From contig JALJEE010002126.1 in assembly GCA_023231475.1 (NCBI GenBank), forward strand, positions 29,894 through 93,893: a DNA stretch of 64,000 bases. Direction: 5' to 3'. This document shows positions 10,388 to 23,317 of the stretch, one piece after another. The notes beneath the pieces are model-generated. The model did no database searches, was not told the origin of the DNA, and saw only the letters and a list, made by a program, of their open reading frames with translations. This stretch comes from Seison nebaliae (taxonomy: Eukaryota; Rotifera; Pararotatoria; Seisonacea; Seisonidae). The position numbers and the translations under genes were made by a program. How positions within the stretch are numbered: position 1 is the first letter of the stretch; each line of letters starts with the position of its first letter.

Positions 10388-10898
10388 TTTTTATTGTTAA
10401 AAAATGAAAATAGTTTTGAAAAATGTTTTATAGTAATAAAGTTGAATTAATTTTGAAAGTAGAAGGAGATAGGTATGATTAGGTATTAGGTATTAAGAAA
10501 TGAGAAAATGTCTAGACGTGTGACAAGTGAGAGAATTGAGAAATAGATAGAAAGAAAAGTGTAAAAGAGGAAATTTAAAATTAAAAAAAGAAGCTTGAGA
10601 ACAGGAAGAAATTCGAAAAATGTTGGTGATGGAAATGATTTGAAGTTCATTCGTTGTGACAAGTAGAAGGGAATTTTAATTTTTTTTTCCAAATTAAAAT
10701 AAACTTTTATTCAATTCATATCTCGTTTGTTTGGGATTTATATTCTGTATATTATAAGTGGATAATTTCGTTTATTTTCTTCCAACCTCTTACGACAGTA
10801 CTCTCATTCGAATTCTCAAATAATTTCTCCTTTCTCTTTTTAAGTGAATAGAAACTTGTCTTTTGATTCACTTATTGTGTGTCTATTGGAATTGTAGG
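10388..10898. other. Intergenic region and PSMD3 leader
   Basis: AT-rich. GTATTAGGTATTAAG-like short repeats near 10478-10498. A TAG acceptor (TTGTAG, ending 10897) sits one base before the PSMD3 ATG, which suggests a leader intron or a trans-splice site. Confidence 0.55.
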
Positions 10899-13052
10899 AT
10901 GCCGTCGGCAAAAATCAAGAATGAGAAGACGAATGTGGAGGAAGAGACTTGTCAATATTCGAAGGACTTGCTCACTCTCTGTGACATTGGGGAGAATATT
11001 CGAATCATCGAAAAGAGTTTGATGTCCAAAGACGTCCGTCAAGTCAAGAAAGCATTACAGAATTGGCATTTGATACGAAGTCGATTGAATTTCAACGTTC
11101 TCTCCACTTTATTGAAGAAAATTTTCAATTCTTACAACGTCGATGAATTAGCGATATTGGAGAAGTTTCTCGATAATATTCGTGAGAAATTAACTGATGT
11201 TCAAATGGAGAATGATATTACGATGATTGATGAAGAAATGAAAGAGGAAGTGAAAAATGAGGAGAAAGAAGAGAAGAAAGAAGAGAATGAGAAGAAGAAA
11301 GAAGAGAATGAGAAAAATGATGTGAAAAAAATAAAGTATGCAAAAGATTGGAATCCAATGATCTATTTGTCGAGTGGACGTCCATCGTCGAATAAGAACA
11401 CGAATATTTCCACTCCCCTTCCTTTTAATAGTTCATTACCACCGATTAATATGTCTGCACTTGGAACTGTTGGTGGTGGAGGAGCGGCAACATTATCATT
11501 GGAAAATACAGTCGCTTTATCAAAAGAGACTCGAATGTACATTTATTTGTTAGTTCAAATTTTCTCGTTTGATCACGAGAATGAAGATCAGGTTGGAGAA
11601 ATGATTTCCTCGAAATATTTCAAACATCATTTCTTCCAAATATTTTAGGCGATGCAAATCTGTGAGAAATTGTTGGAGGAAGTTTGTTATGAGAATCGTC
11701 GATCGATGGATTCATTAGCAGCGAAATTATATTATTATTTCTCGTTAATGAAAGAGCGATCGACTCTTGATGAATATCGGAAACTTCGAGTGTTCTCTTT
11801 TTCTAATTTTTCATTAAATTATTTAAATTTATTTTTAATTTATTTATAGTTTTCTCTTATCTCGATATAAGATCGCTGCTCTTCATAACGACGCCGAGAG
11901 TTGTGTCGTATTGATCAATTTGATTTTGAGGAATTATCTTCGTTTCCATCAATTCGGACAAGCGAATAAATTTCGAACGAAAATTGAATTTAATGAACGT
12001 GTCGATAATAACGAGACGGCAAGATATTATTATTATATTGGTTCATTTCACATTTCCAACACATTTTCTCTATTTGATGTTTAGGTCGAATTAATGCCAT
12101 CAATTTGGAGTATACGGAAGCACATATGAATCTCATGGTAGCGTTAAGAAAAGCTCCACAATATAAAGCAATCGGATTCAAACAGAATGTTCTTTTTTCT
12201 CTTTAATTTTCATCAATTCTCATTTTATGTGATAGGCGCAAAAATTGTGCACAGTCATCGAATTGTTGTTGGGAGATATTCCGGATCGAAGTGTCTTTCG
12301 AATTAAAGAATTTCGTCGATGTCTCTATCCATATTTTTTGTTAGTGCAAAGTTTGCGAATTGGTGATTTGCGAAGTTTCTCCAAAGTTATTCATGATCGA
12401 CGAAAGAATTTCATTCAAGATGATACCATGAATTTAGTTATCAGGTCAATTCATATTTCCATTTTTTTCTTCTTCATATTCTCTTTCTCTTTCTCTTTTA
12501 CATAGATTGAGACATAATGTGATTAAGGCTGGAGTGAATCGTATTTGTAATTCATATTCTCGAATAAAATTATCAGATATGGCGAGAAAATTACAATTAG
12601 ATTCGATCGAAGACACTGAATATGTGACATCGAAAGCCATTCGAGATGGTGTGATAGCCAATGCTTGTATCGATCATGAAGATGCACAATTCGTCTCGTT
12701 AACCAACACGAATATCTATCAGAGTACATTGGAACCGATGGATTCATTCGCTCGACGTATCGATTATTGTATGAAACTTCATCAATTATCTGTTCAAGCG
12801 ATGAAATATTCGAATGCAGCAAAGAAATTGAGACGTGCTCGAGAAGAAGAAGAAAGACGAAGAAAAGAAGAAGAACGAGACGCAAGAGAACGACGTCGTA
12901 AGAAGAATACAAGTTCGAAAGATGATAAAAAAAAAGATTCCGGTTTGGATGATATCGAATCAACCATCGAACGAGTTCTCAACGGCGACGATGATGATGA
13001 CGACGATTTCGATTCAGATGACGACGACGATGACGATGATCTCCCATTCTAA
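10899..13052 (+). CDS. PSMD3: 26S proteasome non-ATPase regulatory subunit 3 (Rpn3)
   Basis: Rpn3 is a PCI-domain scaffold of the 19S lid. Exons 10899-11591, 11649-11791, 11850-12040, 12085-12188, 12236-12444 and 12506-13052 give 628 residues (human 534). Family blocks seen in order: [111 protein letters not shown] (PCI winged helix) and AIRDGVI. Two lineage extras explain the length: a Glu/Lys-rich insert at about residues 120-150 followed by a Ser/Gly-rich linker, and a C-terminal basic Arg/Glu helix ending in a long Asp tract. Human PSMD3 has only a short acidic end. The ATG follows a TAG acceptor by one base. Poly(A) signal AATAAA at 13110-13115. Confidence 0.95.
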
Positions 13053-13705
13053 TATTGAACATGAAATCTTTCCGATAATAACAACAATAACAACAATAAC
13101 AAAACTAAAAATAAAAAAATATGATTGATAATTGAAATTTGAGAGAAGAAATGAAAAAAAAAACGTTTTCAGTTTGATTTTGTGGAAAAACTTTGAAATT
13201 ATTCTTTTCAGAATCTATCCTTTCTTATTATCATTATGATGGTGCACATTGTTCGAATGATTAGCATCATATTATACAACATTTAATTATACTTCTTTTT
13301 CTATTAAAAGATTTTATCTGTTTTTCTTTTTTTTTTTCGATTTTCATTTTTTTTTCGTGTTAAAAAATTTGTTAACATTTCTGTACAAATTTCTTCCTTT
13401 TCTTTCGACATTTCTCATAATTATTTCTCTTTTTAAACTCACATATAAGAGTAACAATTATAGAGTAATTTCTCTTCTCCTTTTTTATTTTATAGCAAAA
13501 AAAAAAAAATAAGTTTCATATCCGAACGAAACGACTAATTGTTTTGGAAATTTTGTTAATTTTTTTTTAAAAAAATTTTGATAAATTTTTTCAGAGAAAT
13601 TTTAAAATTATTTTTACGAGAAATTCCATTTTCTCAATTTGATTATAAGAAATTCTTGTTTTTTAGGACAACCATCCCACCTACCACTATACTAGTTAGA
13701 CGGGA
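13053..13705. other. Intergenic region before extended synaptotagmin
   Basis: AT-rich with several A and T homopolymers. A TTTTTTAG acceptor-like site near 13665, about 40 bases before the next ATG, may end a leader intron. Confidence 0.55.
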
Positions 13706-15922
13706 ATGAGTGATGTGAAGGAGAACCGATATGTGAGATTGTTGAAGGATTTCGGACGGAATTTCTCTTCTCATATTTTCATTTGGTCCGTCGGTTTTTT
13801 CGAATATTCTTCCGTTTGGATTATAGTCTATTCGGCAATGGTGATTTGGAGACGTGAATATCAAAAAAAAAGAGCAAGACGACGTCAATTAGCTATAAAT
13901 ATTGGAGAGGATGAAAATGAGACGATTTTGGCGAGAATCGACGAATTACCAGCATGGGTCTTCTTTCCGGATGTAGAACGTGCAGAATGGTTAAATGAAA
14001 TGATCAAACAAATGTGGCCGTTTATTGTAGTATATGGGAAGAAAGTGATTTTGGAAACGGTTCAACCAATCCTCCAATCGAACACAGCGAAGTCTATTCA
14101 TTTCACTCATATTGATTTGGGTGATATGCCACCAAGAATTGGAGGAATAAAAATATATCGTGAGAATACTCGACGAAATGAAATCATCTTAGATATGGAA
14201 GTAATGTTTGCATCAGATTCACGATTCCAATTAACTTTAGGACATATGAATGTGGGTGTGAATAATTTGCATGTTAGTGGGCAGATTCGGTGCATTCTAT
14301 CTCCACTCATCTCTCGAATCCCAATGTTTGGTGCTATAAAATTATTTTTTCTTGAAAATCCAATCATCGATTATGACTTGACGAAATGTGCCTCAATATT
14401 CGATGTACCAGGAATTGGAGATATGATAAGAAATATGGTAGTGAATACCATTTCTTCTTTATTCGTTCTCCCTAATCGTTTCATTTATCCAATAATCGAA
14501 GATGTTGATATAAATGAATTGAAATTCTCATTAATTGATGGAATTATTCGTATCGATATAATCGAAGGAAGTGATTTACCAGAAACAGATATTTTATTAA
14601 GTCGACATACTGACGCATTTTGTGTGATGAATATCGGTCAACAAGAATTTCAAACGAAAGTTATTAAAAGTAGTTTAAATCCGAAATGGAATGAGACATT
14701 CTTCGCTATCGTCGATGATATGAATGGTCAAGTGATCAATATTGATATATTAGATAAAGATTTCGATAAAAATGAAGATATTGGAAATTGTCAAATTGAT
14801 GTTCGACGTTTAGCATCTGAAAAGATTATTGATTCATGGTATACGTTAGAATTCGCTAGATCTGGTCGATTACACATTCGAACGATTTGGTGTGATCTCC
14901 TCACCATCATTCCTCATCCCACCATCAATTATCCATATTCATCAATTCTGATGGTTTTCGTTGATTCATGTGAATCGTTACCGATGACGAAGAAGAATGG
15001 TCATCGATATGAACCATGTATTTTCTGTTCAATGACGATGGGTGGGAAGAATGAAACGACGAATGTTGTGATGAATACGACAAATCCGAAATTTGAAAAG
15101 AATTTCCAATTTTTGGTAGAGAATGCGGAAGCGGAACAATTACATATTGATATTATAGAGACGAAAGGAGATAAGAAACAATTTGGTTTTATTGATATTG
15201 CATTGATGGATATAATCCGTTGTGATGAAATGAAATTAGAACGATCATTTCCAATAAATACAAATCGTGGATCGATGAAAGATGGAAAGATTCATCTCAA
15301 AATGATATTGAGAGGAATTCAACAAACGAATATTGTTCGATTAAATAGTTTCAATAATGACACCATTTCTTCCAATCAATCTCTCATTGATGATAAATTG
15401 ATAATTGATGAATTAGATGAAAATATGAAAAGATCATTATCATTAGAAGAGAAATCGACAATTGTTGAGAAGAAATCATCGATGGATGAAGAACGTTCGA
15501 AAATTGATGAAATTATCAATAATCCAAATGGAGTAGTTAATTTCTCTATGTATTATGCTGCGGCTAGTAACAGATTTATTGTTCGTATTCATGAATGTCG
15601 AAATTTACCATTTGCTCATGACGATGACGAAGAATTGCCTGATGCATTTATCAAAATATATTTACAACCTGGAAAGGAATATAGTGATAGGAAATGTACG
15701 AAAATTCATCAGGATAATATCTCACCCAAATTCAACGAAATGTTCGAATGGAATCTCTCTCTCGAACAATTGTCCAACAAGAGAGTTGTGATGAGTGTCA
15801 GAAATGAGAAATCCATTTTCTCCACACAGAAAAAGGTGTTGGGAGTAATGGAAGAGTCTCTCTTCAAATTCCGAACTCAATTGACATACGATAATTTATG
15901 GAGACGATTAGAGAATGAATAA
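13706..15922 (+). CDS. ESYT: Extended synaptotagmin (ER-plasma membrane tether)
   Basis: Intronless gene for 738 residues. E-Syts anchor in the ER, tether it to the plasma membrane through C2 domains and move lipids through the SMP tunnel. Seen: a hydrophobic hairpin at about residues 23-48 followed by a basic stretch (RREYQKKRARRR); the SMP domain about 75-265 (ERAEWLNEMIKQMWPF, IHFTHIDLGDMPPRIGGIKI, VPGIGDMIRNMV); C2A about 272-395 (GIIRIDIIEGSDLPETD, NPKWNETF, DILDKDFDKNEDIG); C2B about 408-525 (NPKFEKNFQFLV); a Ser/Glu-rich linker; and C2C about 608-738 (ECRNLPFA, SPKFNEMFEW). This is the three-C2 layout of invertebrate E-Syt and vertebrate ESYT2/3. Many acidic Ca-binding positions remain in C2A. 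Poly(A) signals at 15985-15990 and 15998-16003. Confidence 0.94.
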   Translation: MSDVKENRYVRLLKDFGRNFSSHIFIWSVGFFEYSSVWIIVYSAMVIWRREYQKKRARRRQLAINIGEDENETILARIDELPAWVFFPDVERAEWLNEMIKQMWPFIVVYGKKVILETVQPILQSNTAKSIHFTHIDLGDMPPRIGGIKIYRENTRRNEIILDMEVMFASDSRFQLTLGHMNVGVNNLHVSGQIRCILSPLISRIPMFGAIKLFFLENPIIDYDLTKCASIFDVPGIGDMIRNMVVNTISSLFVLPNRFIYPIIEDVDINELKFSLIDGIIRIDIIEGSDLPETDILLSRHTDAFCVMNIGQQEFQTKVIKSSLNPKWNETFFAIVDDMNGQVINIDILDKDFDKNEDIGNCQIDVRRLASEKIIDSWYTLEFARSGRLHIRTIWCDLLTIIPHPTINYPYSSILMVFVDSCESLPMTKKNGHRYEPCIFCSMTMGGKNETTNVVMNTTNPKFEKNFQFLVENAEAEQLHIDIIETKGDKKQFGFIDIALMDIIRCDEMKLERSFPINTNRGSMKDGKIHLKMILRGIQQTNIVRLNSFNNDTISSNQSLIDDKLIIDELDENMKRSLSLEEKSTIVEKKSSMDEERSKIDEIINNPNGVVNFSMYYAAASNRFIVRIHECRNLPFAHDDDEELPDAFIKIYLQPGKEYSDRKCTKIHQDNISPKFNEMFEWNLSLEQLSNKRVVMSVRNEKSIFSTQKKVLGVMEESLFKFRTQLTYDNLWRRLENE

Positions 15923-16350
15923 GTAGATTCATTTTTATCTCCTCTCGTCGCTCCTTCTTATTGTTGAAAGAAAGAAAAATGAAGAATAAAAAAATTGAAT
16001 AAAAATTTTATGAAAAACAAAAAAAAAAAAGAATGATTTTCTTAAAGTTTATTGAACATGAACATTTTATGTGATGAAAATGGGGAGGAGACTTTCTCGG
16101 GAAAATTTCGTTAAACTTCTCCAATTTTCACAAATTGGTTGAACGGTTAAGATGATTAAATGTATTTCCATCATCATTATCCTTTCGCTCACGAATTATT
16201 TCTCTTCATCAGACGTGAATAATATGGAAAATGATCGATCCATTCATCCATCTCTCTAATTCCACTTCATTCATCAACAAAGAAGAAATATTTTGAAGAA
16301 GTTTCTTATTCGAATGAATTAAAAGAAAAGACTTTGAATTATCTGATAAG
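15923..16350. other. Intergenic region before serine protease
   Basis: AT-rich, holds E-Syt poly(A) signals and the presumed protease promoter. No gene seen. Confidence 0.6.
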
Positions 16351-17709
16351 ATGATAATGAATCTCATTTCCATCTTCATCCTTCATCACATTACAAGCAT
16401 GACATCAGCTTTCCGCCGTTTTAATGCCAACAATTATTTATTTAATCGAATCCCATCCACATCATCCATCAACTCGATAGGTTCGATCTTCTCTCAAAAT
16501 AAAATTAAAGAAATTTTTTATCTTCGGCAGATTGTGGAGAGTCGGCCATTCTTAACGAGAGGAAAGGACGCGTCCTATTTGGAATCGATTCGATTCCTCA
16601 TTCCTTTCCTTGGATTGTACAAATTCGCAGTCTCATCCGAACTCCCCAACAATCGTTTATGATCACCGTTTGTGGTGGTACATTAATCGATAATCAACAT
16701 ATTCTTACAGCAGCACATTGTGTGGAGAAGTCCTTCAATTTCTTAATAAAACTTTAATTATGCAATTCATTTATAGATTAACATAAAACTATTAATATGA
16801 TCGTACTTAATTAGAATTGACTAATTAGATATTTTACTAATTCTCAATATATTATTTTATTTTAAATTTTCACTTTTCTAATCCTAATTCTTTCCGTACC
16901 ATTTGACGACTAAACGTGTCGATGTGAATTAGGAAAGGAAGATAACTAAATATTTCATATCAATTCATCTCTAGACATCCAATTTATGAGGTGGAACCGA
17001 TTGATATCCTTTTAGGTTCCCATTATTCCAATAATATTCACTATCGACAACAATCTAAAAATATCGTTTATCGGCGTATTCTAGCAATTTATAAAGTTTG
17101 CTCATATAAACTTTCTCCATTTTCAAATTTTTTCATCTCCTTTTCAGTTTCCTCTGTGGCATATTGAAAATAACATCGAACATGATATCGCAATTATTCG
17201 AATAGGAAGAATAAGAAATTTTAATGATATCGTCCGACCAATTTGTATTCCGAATACAATCCGATTCCGATTAAATGAGTCAGTAGTAGCAGCTGGATGG
17301 GGTTTTACTCGTTCTCCATCCATCATGCTCAAAACTTATAAACGATATGGTATGAATAGTTTGATGAAACCAATCGCTTTACAACGCATATCTCTACCAA
17401 TCCGCAAATGGAGCATGTGCAAACAATTACCACTTCATTCTACTCATATATGTGCAGGTACAATCAATTCATCTGTATGTTCCGTTTAGTTCAATTTTCT
17501 TTCTTCAATTTCATCAATTTTATTATCAAACCATCAATTAGGGTGACAGTGGTGGACCACTAATGAAATATGATGTATCCATCAAAAAATGGATTCTCAT
17601 CGGTGTCGTTTCCAATGGAGATCCCACTTGTTCCAAACCAAGTTTATTCATTAATGTCTCCATGTATTATTGGTGGATCGGATTGATTAATGAATACGAC
17701 ACTTCATGA
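16351..17709 (+). CDS. Secreted chymotrypsin-family (S1A) serine protease
   Basis: Exons 16351-16480, 16531-16729, 16975-17095, 17148-17483 and 17542-17709 give 317 residues. A hydrophobic start (MIMNLISIFIL) is a likely signal peptide. Activation should occur after Arg57, producing VLFG. The catalytic triad is complete: His106 in TAAHC, Asp163 in EHDIAIIR, Ser265 in GDSGGP. Also seen are PHSFPWIVQI, CGGTLIDNQHILTAAHC, RPICIP and AAGWG. In the S1 pocket segment ICAGTINSSVCS the residue at chymotrypsin position 189 is Ser, which predicts chymotrypsin-like rather than trypsin-like cleavage; this depends on the donor at 17484, which restores Cys191. A nearby GTATGT donor at 17475 would remove that cysteine. 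Intron 2 (245 bases) is the longest. Substrate unknown. Confidence 0.92.
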
Positions 17710-19385
17710 CTAATAATCATGATGACGAATGATAACTAATCATCAAGACTTGGAGACTCATCAAATTCTTTCATGACATTAATTATAAACAAATGTAGAT
17801 TTGTTCTTAAATTTTATTTTATTTCAATTCATCTTTAATAATATAATTTTATAATAAAATATAAATTTAATTTATAAGAAATTTATAAGTGTAGATGTTC
17901 AAAAACGTGAAACGTTCGAATGTTTAACAAAATTTCCTAAATAAATTCTGTCTTACAATACAATTGTTAATGAATATTCAAATTTAAAAAAAATTGATCC
18001 TTATAATAATAATATATAATTATATAATATAAAAAAAGAAAATAATAATAATTGTTATTCATAAATCATAATAAGAGTCATCGTTAATCTATCAAACACA
18101 AATGAATTAATTATATTATAATAATATTGTATGTTAATGAAGAAGAAACATTCTCCAATACACAAATTTAGGCAGTTGTTCTCCTTCTCGAGAAAACTTC
18201 TTCCTCTTATCGACTTCACTAACAATTTGACATAATTAATCCATATAACACATACAATTATATTTAACCCATCGGCGACTATATGAAGGTAGTCATTAAA
18301 CCGATGACGTAATATAATATGATAAATGTTTAATCATTCTCCGAAGGAGATGAGAGAGGAGAGGAGGGGAGAGGAGACACGTCATTAATAAACAGTTAAA
18401 TAATATTTGAATAAATTAAAGGAAATTATCATTGAACATTCCATGACATAATTAAATGTATGAGAAATTCATATGTCTCATATACGTATAATGGGGAATG
18501 AGAATGTCCTGACTATTGACGAAAACAATTTGAGATGAAGCTGGAAATTTGAAGGAAAATTTTCCGGTCTATGGAGAAAGTGAGTGGTGGAAGACGTGGG
18601 AAAAAAGAGACAAAATATATCATCATCCATAAATGTCAATTGATTATTGTTAGAAATACATATATGTTTGGTTTCTTCTCCGAATATTGTTTATTTGATA
18701 AGTAGAAATGAATGAGTCCTTTTTATTTTTCTATTTTTCTTTCACCGTTTGGACGTTGCGATGGAAGAATTTTCGCTCACTTTCAATTAACATCTTGTGC
18801 TGTGTCTCCTCTCCTTTCTATCGATTCTCTTCGAATATCGATTATTAATGTCATGTTTCCTCGTCCTCTTATGTCTCTTGTCCAATTCCCTAGTTCACTT
18901 AATAGAAAATCTTTATTTTTAAAGTTACCCAACTCAAATTACATTGTCGAATAATCAATAATTCTTTTCTTTCCCTTCATTTTTCTTTAACATGTTCCAA
19001 TCGCTCTCCGGAGAAACATATCGAGAGTTAATTTTTAATAATTGCCCAATTTTAGAGCGGAAAAGTGGAAAGCTTTCATTAACATGTTTCATTTTTATCC
19101 TCTACATCTCTTTCTCTACACCCAAAATTGTTTTTTGGGAGGAAAATTTCAAAATTTTACTTTTCTTTTCATTTTCGTTTCATTCAATCCATTCACATTG
19201 TAGTGTGACTGTTCCACATAAATAACACGAGAGAAGTGTACGAAAGAGCTAATTTATTTTTTTTTCTTTCAAACTCAAACAGAAAATTTGTTGAATTCTT
19301 ACCAAATTCAATTTTATTTTTCGATTTTCATTTGTTTCTATTTGTGAAGCGAGTCCTATTCTTACCTTTATCTGGGATTCGTACA
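17710..19385. other. Intergenic region, 1.7 kb
   Basis: Very AT-rich after the protease, with a purine-rich GAGGAGAGGAG patch at 18352-18375. Short T-rich open frames at 18712-18954 and 18992-19225 resemble nothing and are not called. It should contain the promoter of the next gene. Confidence 0.5.
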
Positions 19386-20515
19386 ATGAAGTCGTTGTGT
19401 TTCCTACTCGCTCTAATTCTATTCTCCTCCATCGTCTATGGCGAGGACGTGAAGGATGGTTGTATGGATCGTTGTCCCGAAGAGAACGAGGGATGTCGAA
19501 TGGGTTGCATTAACTTGCGAACGGAAAACTTGAACAAAGAGTCCAATTCCCTTCTGAAGATCAGTAACTGTGTTGAAATCTGTCGAAAGAATTTCGAAGG
19601 AAAGAATATGGAAGAATGTAGTAAATCATGTCACTTCGTCGAACCATCGACTGATGATGTTTCGGAGAAAGAGAAAATTGTTCCCGAGAAAAAAATCGTT
19701 AATAATTTTTTCATTAATTAATTTTAATTAATCTTTAAATTTAATTTGAAATGAAGATTCAAACGGAGAAATTAACAATTTCCTCATTCCCTTTCAAACT
19801 CATCAATTCTTTATTGTCTGGAAATATCGAAGATACGATCGAGAGTCAATTAAACGAAGGAATGAAGAATATGGATATGATGATGAAAGAGAGTCCTCAT
19901 CACATGATGATGGGTCCACATCATATGATGTTCGCTAATATGCATCATATACCACGACATATGATGATTATGGTTAATGGTCGTCGAATTCCTCCTATGT
20001 CTGAAGAGAAACCGAAAATTATTGATTTGACTGCTCATCGTCAACCATTGGTACCGTTCCATCATTCATTCAAAACGAGAGAAATGGAACCTCGTCATTA
20101 TCATGAACGTTTCGCCAGTTCTATCCATAATGCTTTCTATCATTTCTGGAATTGTATGACTCAACGAATTTCGATTCCACGTTGGATCGCTCTCTCTACT
20201 CTCGGACTTGTCATGTGTGTCTTCATTTGGGCTTTCTGTGGATTATGGGTCGTCTCACGTCATATTCGACGTCGAATTGCATTCCATCGTGAAATGGAGA
20301 ATCGAGTCGCTCTCCAACGTTCAGTACAAACGATGAATAAGACCATCGATTTAGATATGCCAAAATTTGACAAATTACCCGAATATCAAGATGCAGTGAA
20401 AAATGGAGAAGATGAAGAAATAATTTCCAATGAGACATCTGATGTTTCCATGGAAACTGAACCGACAAACATCAATGACAATGACGAAACTAACGAACTT
20501 ATCAACAAAGTTTAA
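19386..20515 (+). CDS. Orphan single-pass membrane protein, Cys-paired and Met/His-rich ectodomain
   Basis: Two exons (19386-19697, 19757-20515) give 356 residues. The ATG at 19386 starts a clear signal peptide (MKSLCFLLALILFSSIVYG). Next come eight cysteines in CxxxC pairs (CMDRC, CRMGC, CVEIC, then CSKSC after a single spaced Cys), suggesting a disulfide-bonded helical hairpin. Then follows a Met/His-rich stretch (ESPHHMMMGPHHMMF, MHHIPRHMM), a membrane segment around IALSTLGLVMCVFIWAFCGLWVV, a basic stop-transfer run, and an acidic tail of about 90 residues. Predicted topology is type I. Met/His clusters resemble copper-binding ectodomains such as CTR1, but CTR1 has three membrane segments, so any metal role is speculation. 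The 59-base intron starts GTTAAT; its acceptor has a weak pyrimidine tract. Family not recognised. Confidence 0.68.
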
Positions 20516-23097
20516 ATAGTTTCTTACAAAGTTCATGAATGTTGTTCGTCGATAGATATCGAATGAAAATAGATTTCCTAATAGATTTCTTTCTTAGTTC
20601 AATCTCTTCCAGATATACTTCTCCCTCCTTCATTTCCGTTCATTGTGAGGTCAATTGTCAGTCGATTGTTATCAGTTAACTGGAATAAGATAAATGAGAT
20701 ATGATTCTAATACGATATCTATAAACTTTAATTCTTCGATACTATCAACAAAATATTTCAAATCAAAAAAAAAAATATTAAATTCTTCTTCAATTTTTCT
20801 TTGTGGAATTTTCTTTTCATTCTAATTTTGTTGTAGCAACAATTCTATTCCGTATTCAGAAAATTTTTGAATTTTTTCATTTTATTTTTCAAGTTTTTTT
20901 TTTCAAATTTTCTCGAAAATTTGAAACTCGTAAAATTCTTCTGAAATATCTTCAAAATATTTTTTTTTTCGAAACCATTCTCCCCAATATATTCTCCCAC
21001 TTTTTTTTCCTTCACGTTTTCATTTCCCAACATTTTCCATCATATCTCCATGATTTCCATTTTATTCAATTTTTTCGGACATGTACACATATCTTGTGTG
21101 CCCAACAGAAGCTGAGTCTCTCGTCTATAGTTTTTCGAAGTTGCGTAGAGTAAATGCATCAAAAATTCAATGAAATCCGCTCATCTACTACGCTTTCCAA
21201 ATAGACAAATTTCATTTTTGATCGATACGAAATTATTTCAAATTTCGAAATCGAACCGGAGAAAATCAGATTTTGAAGTTTTTTTTAAACAATTTTCTTT
21301 CGAAATGCGAATTGTTCTCTCGAAACATTTCATCATCGATCGATCGTGTGGCTGTGGCTGGAAATGGTCCCTCTTCTAATCTCAATTGATTTAGACATAT
21401 AATGAATTTTTATTCTCTTTTATTTTAACGACGAAAAGTGTTGATTATATTCCACACAATTCCTTCGTTTAGATCCCATTCATTATAATCTCATTCTATT
21501 TTATTTTTCTTTTTGGTAAATTATATATTTATTTTAAAAACATCTTTCCAATTACCAATTAATGGCTAACGGAACGTGTGTTCATTTTATACGGGAAAAG
21601 AATATGATGAATATTTACATGAGCAACTTGTTAGAAGGCTGTTGTTGTTGGGAAAGCTTAAAATTCGAATTTAATAAAACGTGAAAACTTTTTTTGTGGA
21701 TATAAACATATTGGTTGAATTTATGATATAAATCCATCGCATGTAGTTGATTAATAATGTTTAGTGATTAAGTTTGATTTGACAATGTTAGTAAGTCGTT
21801 TAGTTATGCACTAATTAATTCACAGTAAAAAAATAATAAGGAAGCATGTGGAAGAGGGAGGATTAATTTCATAATTTTTGAAATTGAAAGCTCAATAATT
21901 GATGTTTAGTTTATCTGATCCATGTAATTTAGTAGGATAAGTCGCGTTATCTTCCAGTCTCGGTTGATAATTTTTGTTATTGCAGATTGAGTTAAGATTA
22001 GTGTGATGAAAGTTAGGTGGATTAGTTAGATACAAAATTGTTCGGATGTGAAAGTTACGGAGGAGGTATGGAAGAAAGTATTATGTTAGAGTTAGAAAAT
22101 ATGAGTCTATAAGCAGACTAGACGAAACTATGAAGTTTAGGAAAAGAAATTGTAAGAAAACAGTTTTGTCGAGCCCTACAAACTTCTGAACGGTCGTATT
22201 CTCATGAAGTCTTTCCACGTTTACAATGCTATTTAGATAGTAGTAGTCCTATGAATTGGAATACATCAATGTTGCTAAGGTGGTATGAATTAGATTTATT
22301 TGTAGATTGATGAAACTATCGATTTTTATCATCATTCCTCAATCAAACTCAATTAAGTAAGTTCCAGTAGAGAATGTTGTTAATTTCCATTGTTGTCATA
22401 ATAAATGAAGAGCAGTTTAATTCGTTTATTAAGAGTCTAGGCATGATAAGTTATCAAATTGGCAGTCTGATGATTTTCCAATTTTTCCGTAGCCACTCAC
22501 CAAAAATTGGCGTTTTAAGAGAATTAGTAAATTAAACTTTAAGCCACACTTATCAGATAAGGTAGCAAAGTAAGATATGGATAGTTGCAGATTCTTTTCA
22601 AAATTTCAAATAAACTCATCATCCCACATTAGCATTTATGTTGAAGTCCAATTACTTTTTCCTAACATTTCTATGAAATTCCTCGTTTTTTAATTCCGAG
22701 ACGAAAGAATTAAATATTCATTTTCTTTTATTTCATTTAAACATAGAGGCAGACAGAACGAAACAAAGTTTTTTAAAAGAAGAAACTTTTTTTTAAAGAA
22801 ATTTCTCTTCTTTTTTTAAAAGAAGACAACTCTAAAAATTTCTATTCTTCACAAGAATCGTCTTTTCGTATAAATCGGTTAAACTCATCAATCTTTCTTC
22901 TCTTAATCTCATAAATCTCAGTTCTGCTAACAATTCTAAGATTACGTCATTTCAGACGAATTGTGAAGGAGGATGGAAATATTTGGCGAGCAGCAACATT
23001 TCTTCCGTTCACTCACTTCACTCGATATCGATTGGAAATTTTGAGTTTTTTTTCTTATCAACGACGAGAAAGGAAAGAGAAGAAGTGAGAGGAAGAG

Positions 23098-23132
<35 letters not shown>

Positions 23133-23317
23133 AAGAAAGATATTTATGAGTGAAATATACGAGAAATAGAGAGATAAATATTGTTGTAAAGAAGAGGAAG
23201 AAGTGAATAGTTGGAGGAATTTCCATTCCGAACTGAATCGATTGGAGAATTATCTTGAAAATAATTTTGAATTTTATGAATTGATAAATATCAAATCGAT
23301 CGAACTTCTTCTCAGAC
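20516..23317. other. Intergenic region, 2.8 kb
   Basis: Starts with a T-rich region (to about 21050) whose open frames on both strands look like shadows of homopolymers. The part from 21540 to 22650 has more balanced composition and might hold regulatory sequence or a non-coding transcript, but I see no specific signal. It ends with a GA tract and a CTTCTCAG acceptor-like site two bases before the ATG at 23318. Confidence 0.5.
23103..23129. repeat. (GA)n tract upstream of the ELM2-SANT gene
   Basis: About 27 bases of alternating GA within a wider purine-rich block, about 190 bases before the start codon. It may lie in the leader or act as a GAGA-type promoter element; the second is inference. 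Confidence 0.85.

Noticed and set aside
20803-21379. Phe/Lys-rich frames on both strands
   Set aside because: Homopolymer-driven frames with overlapping antisense counterparts and no motifs.
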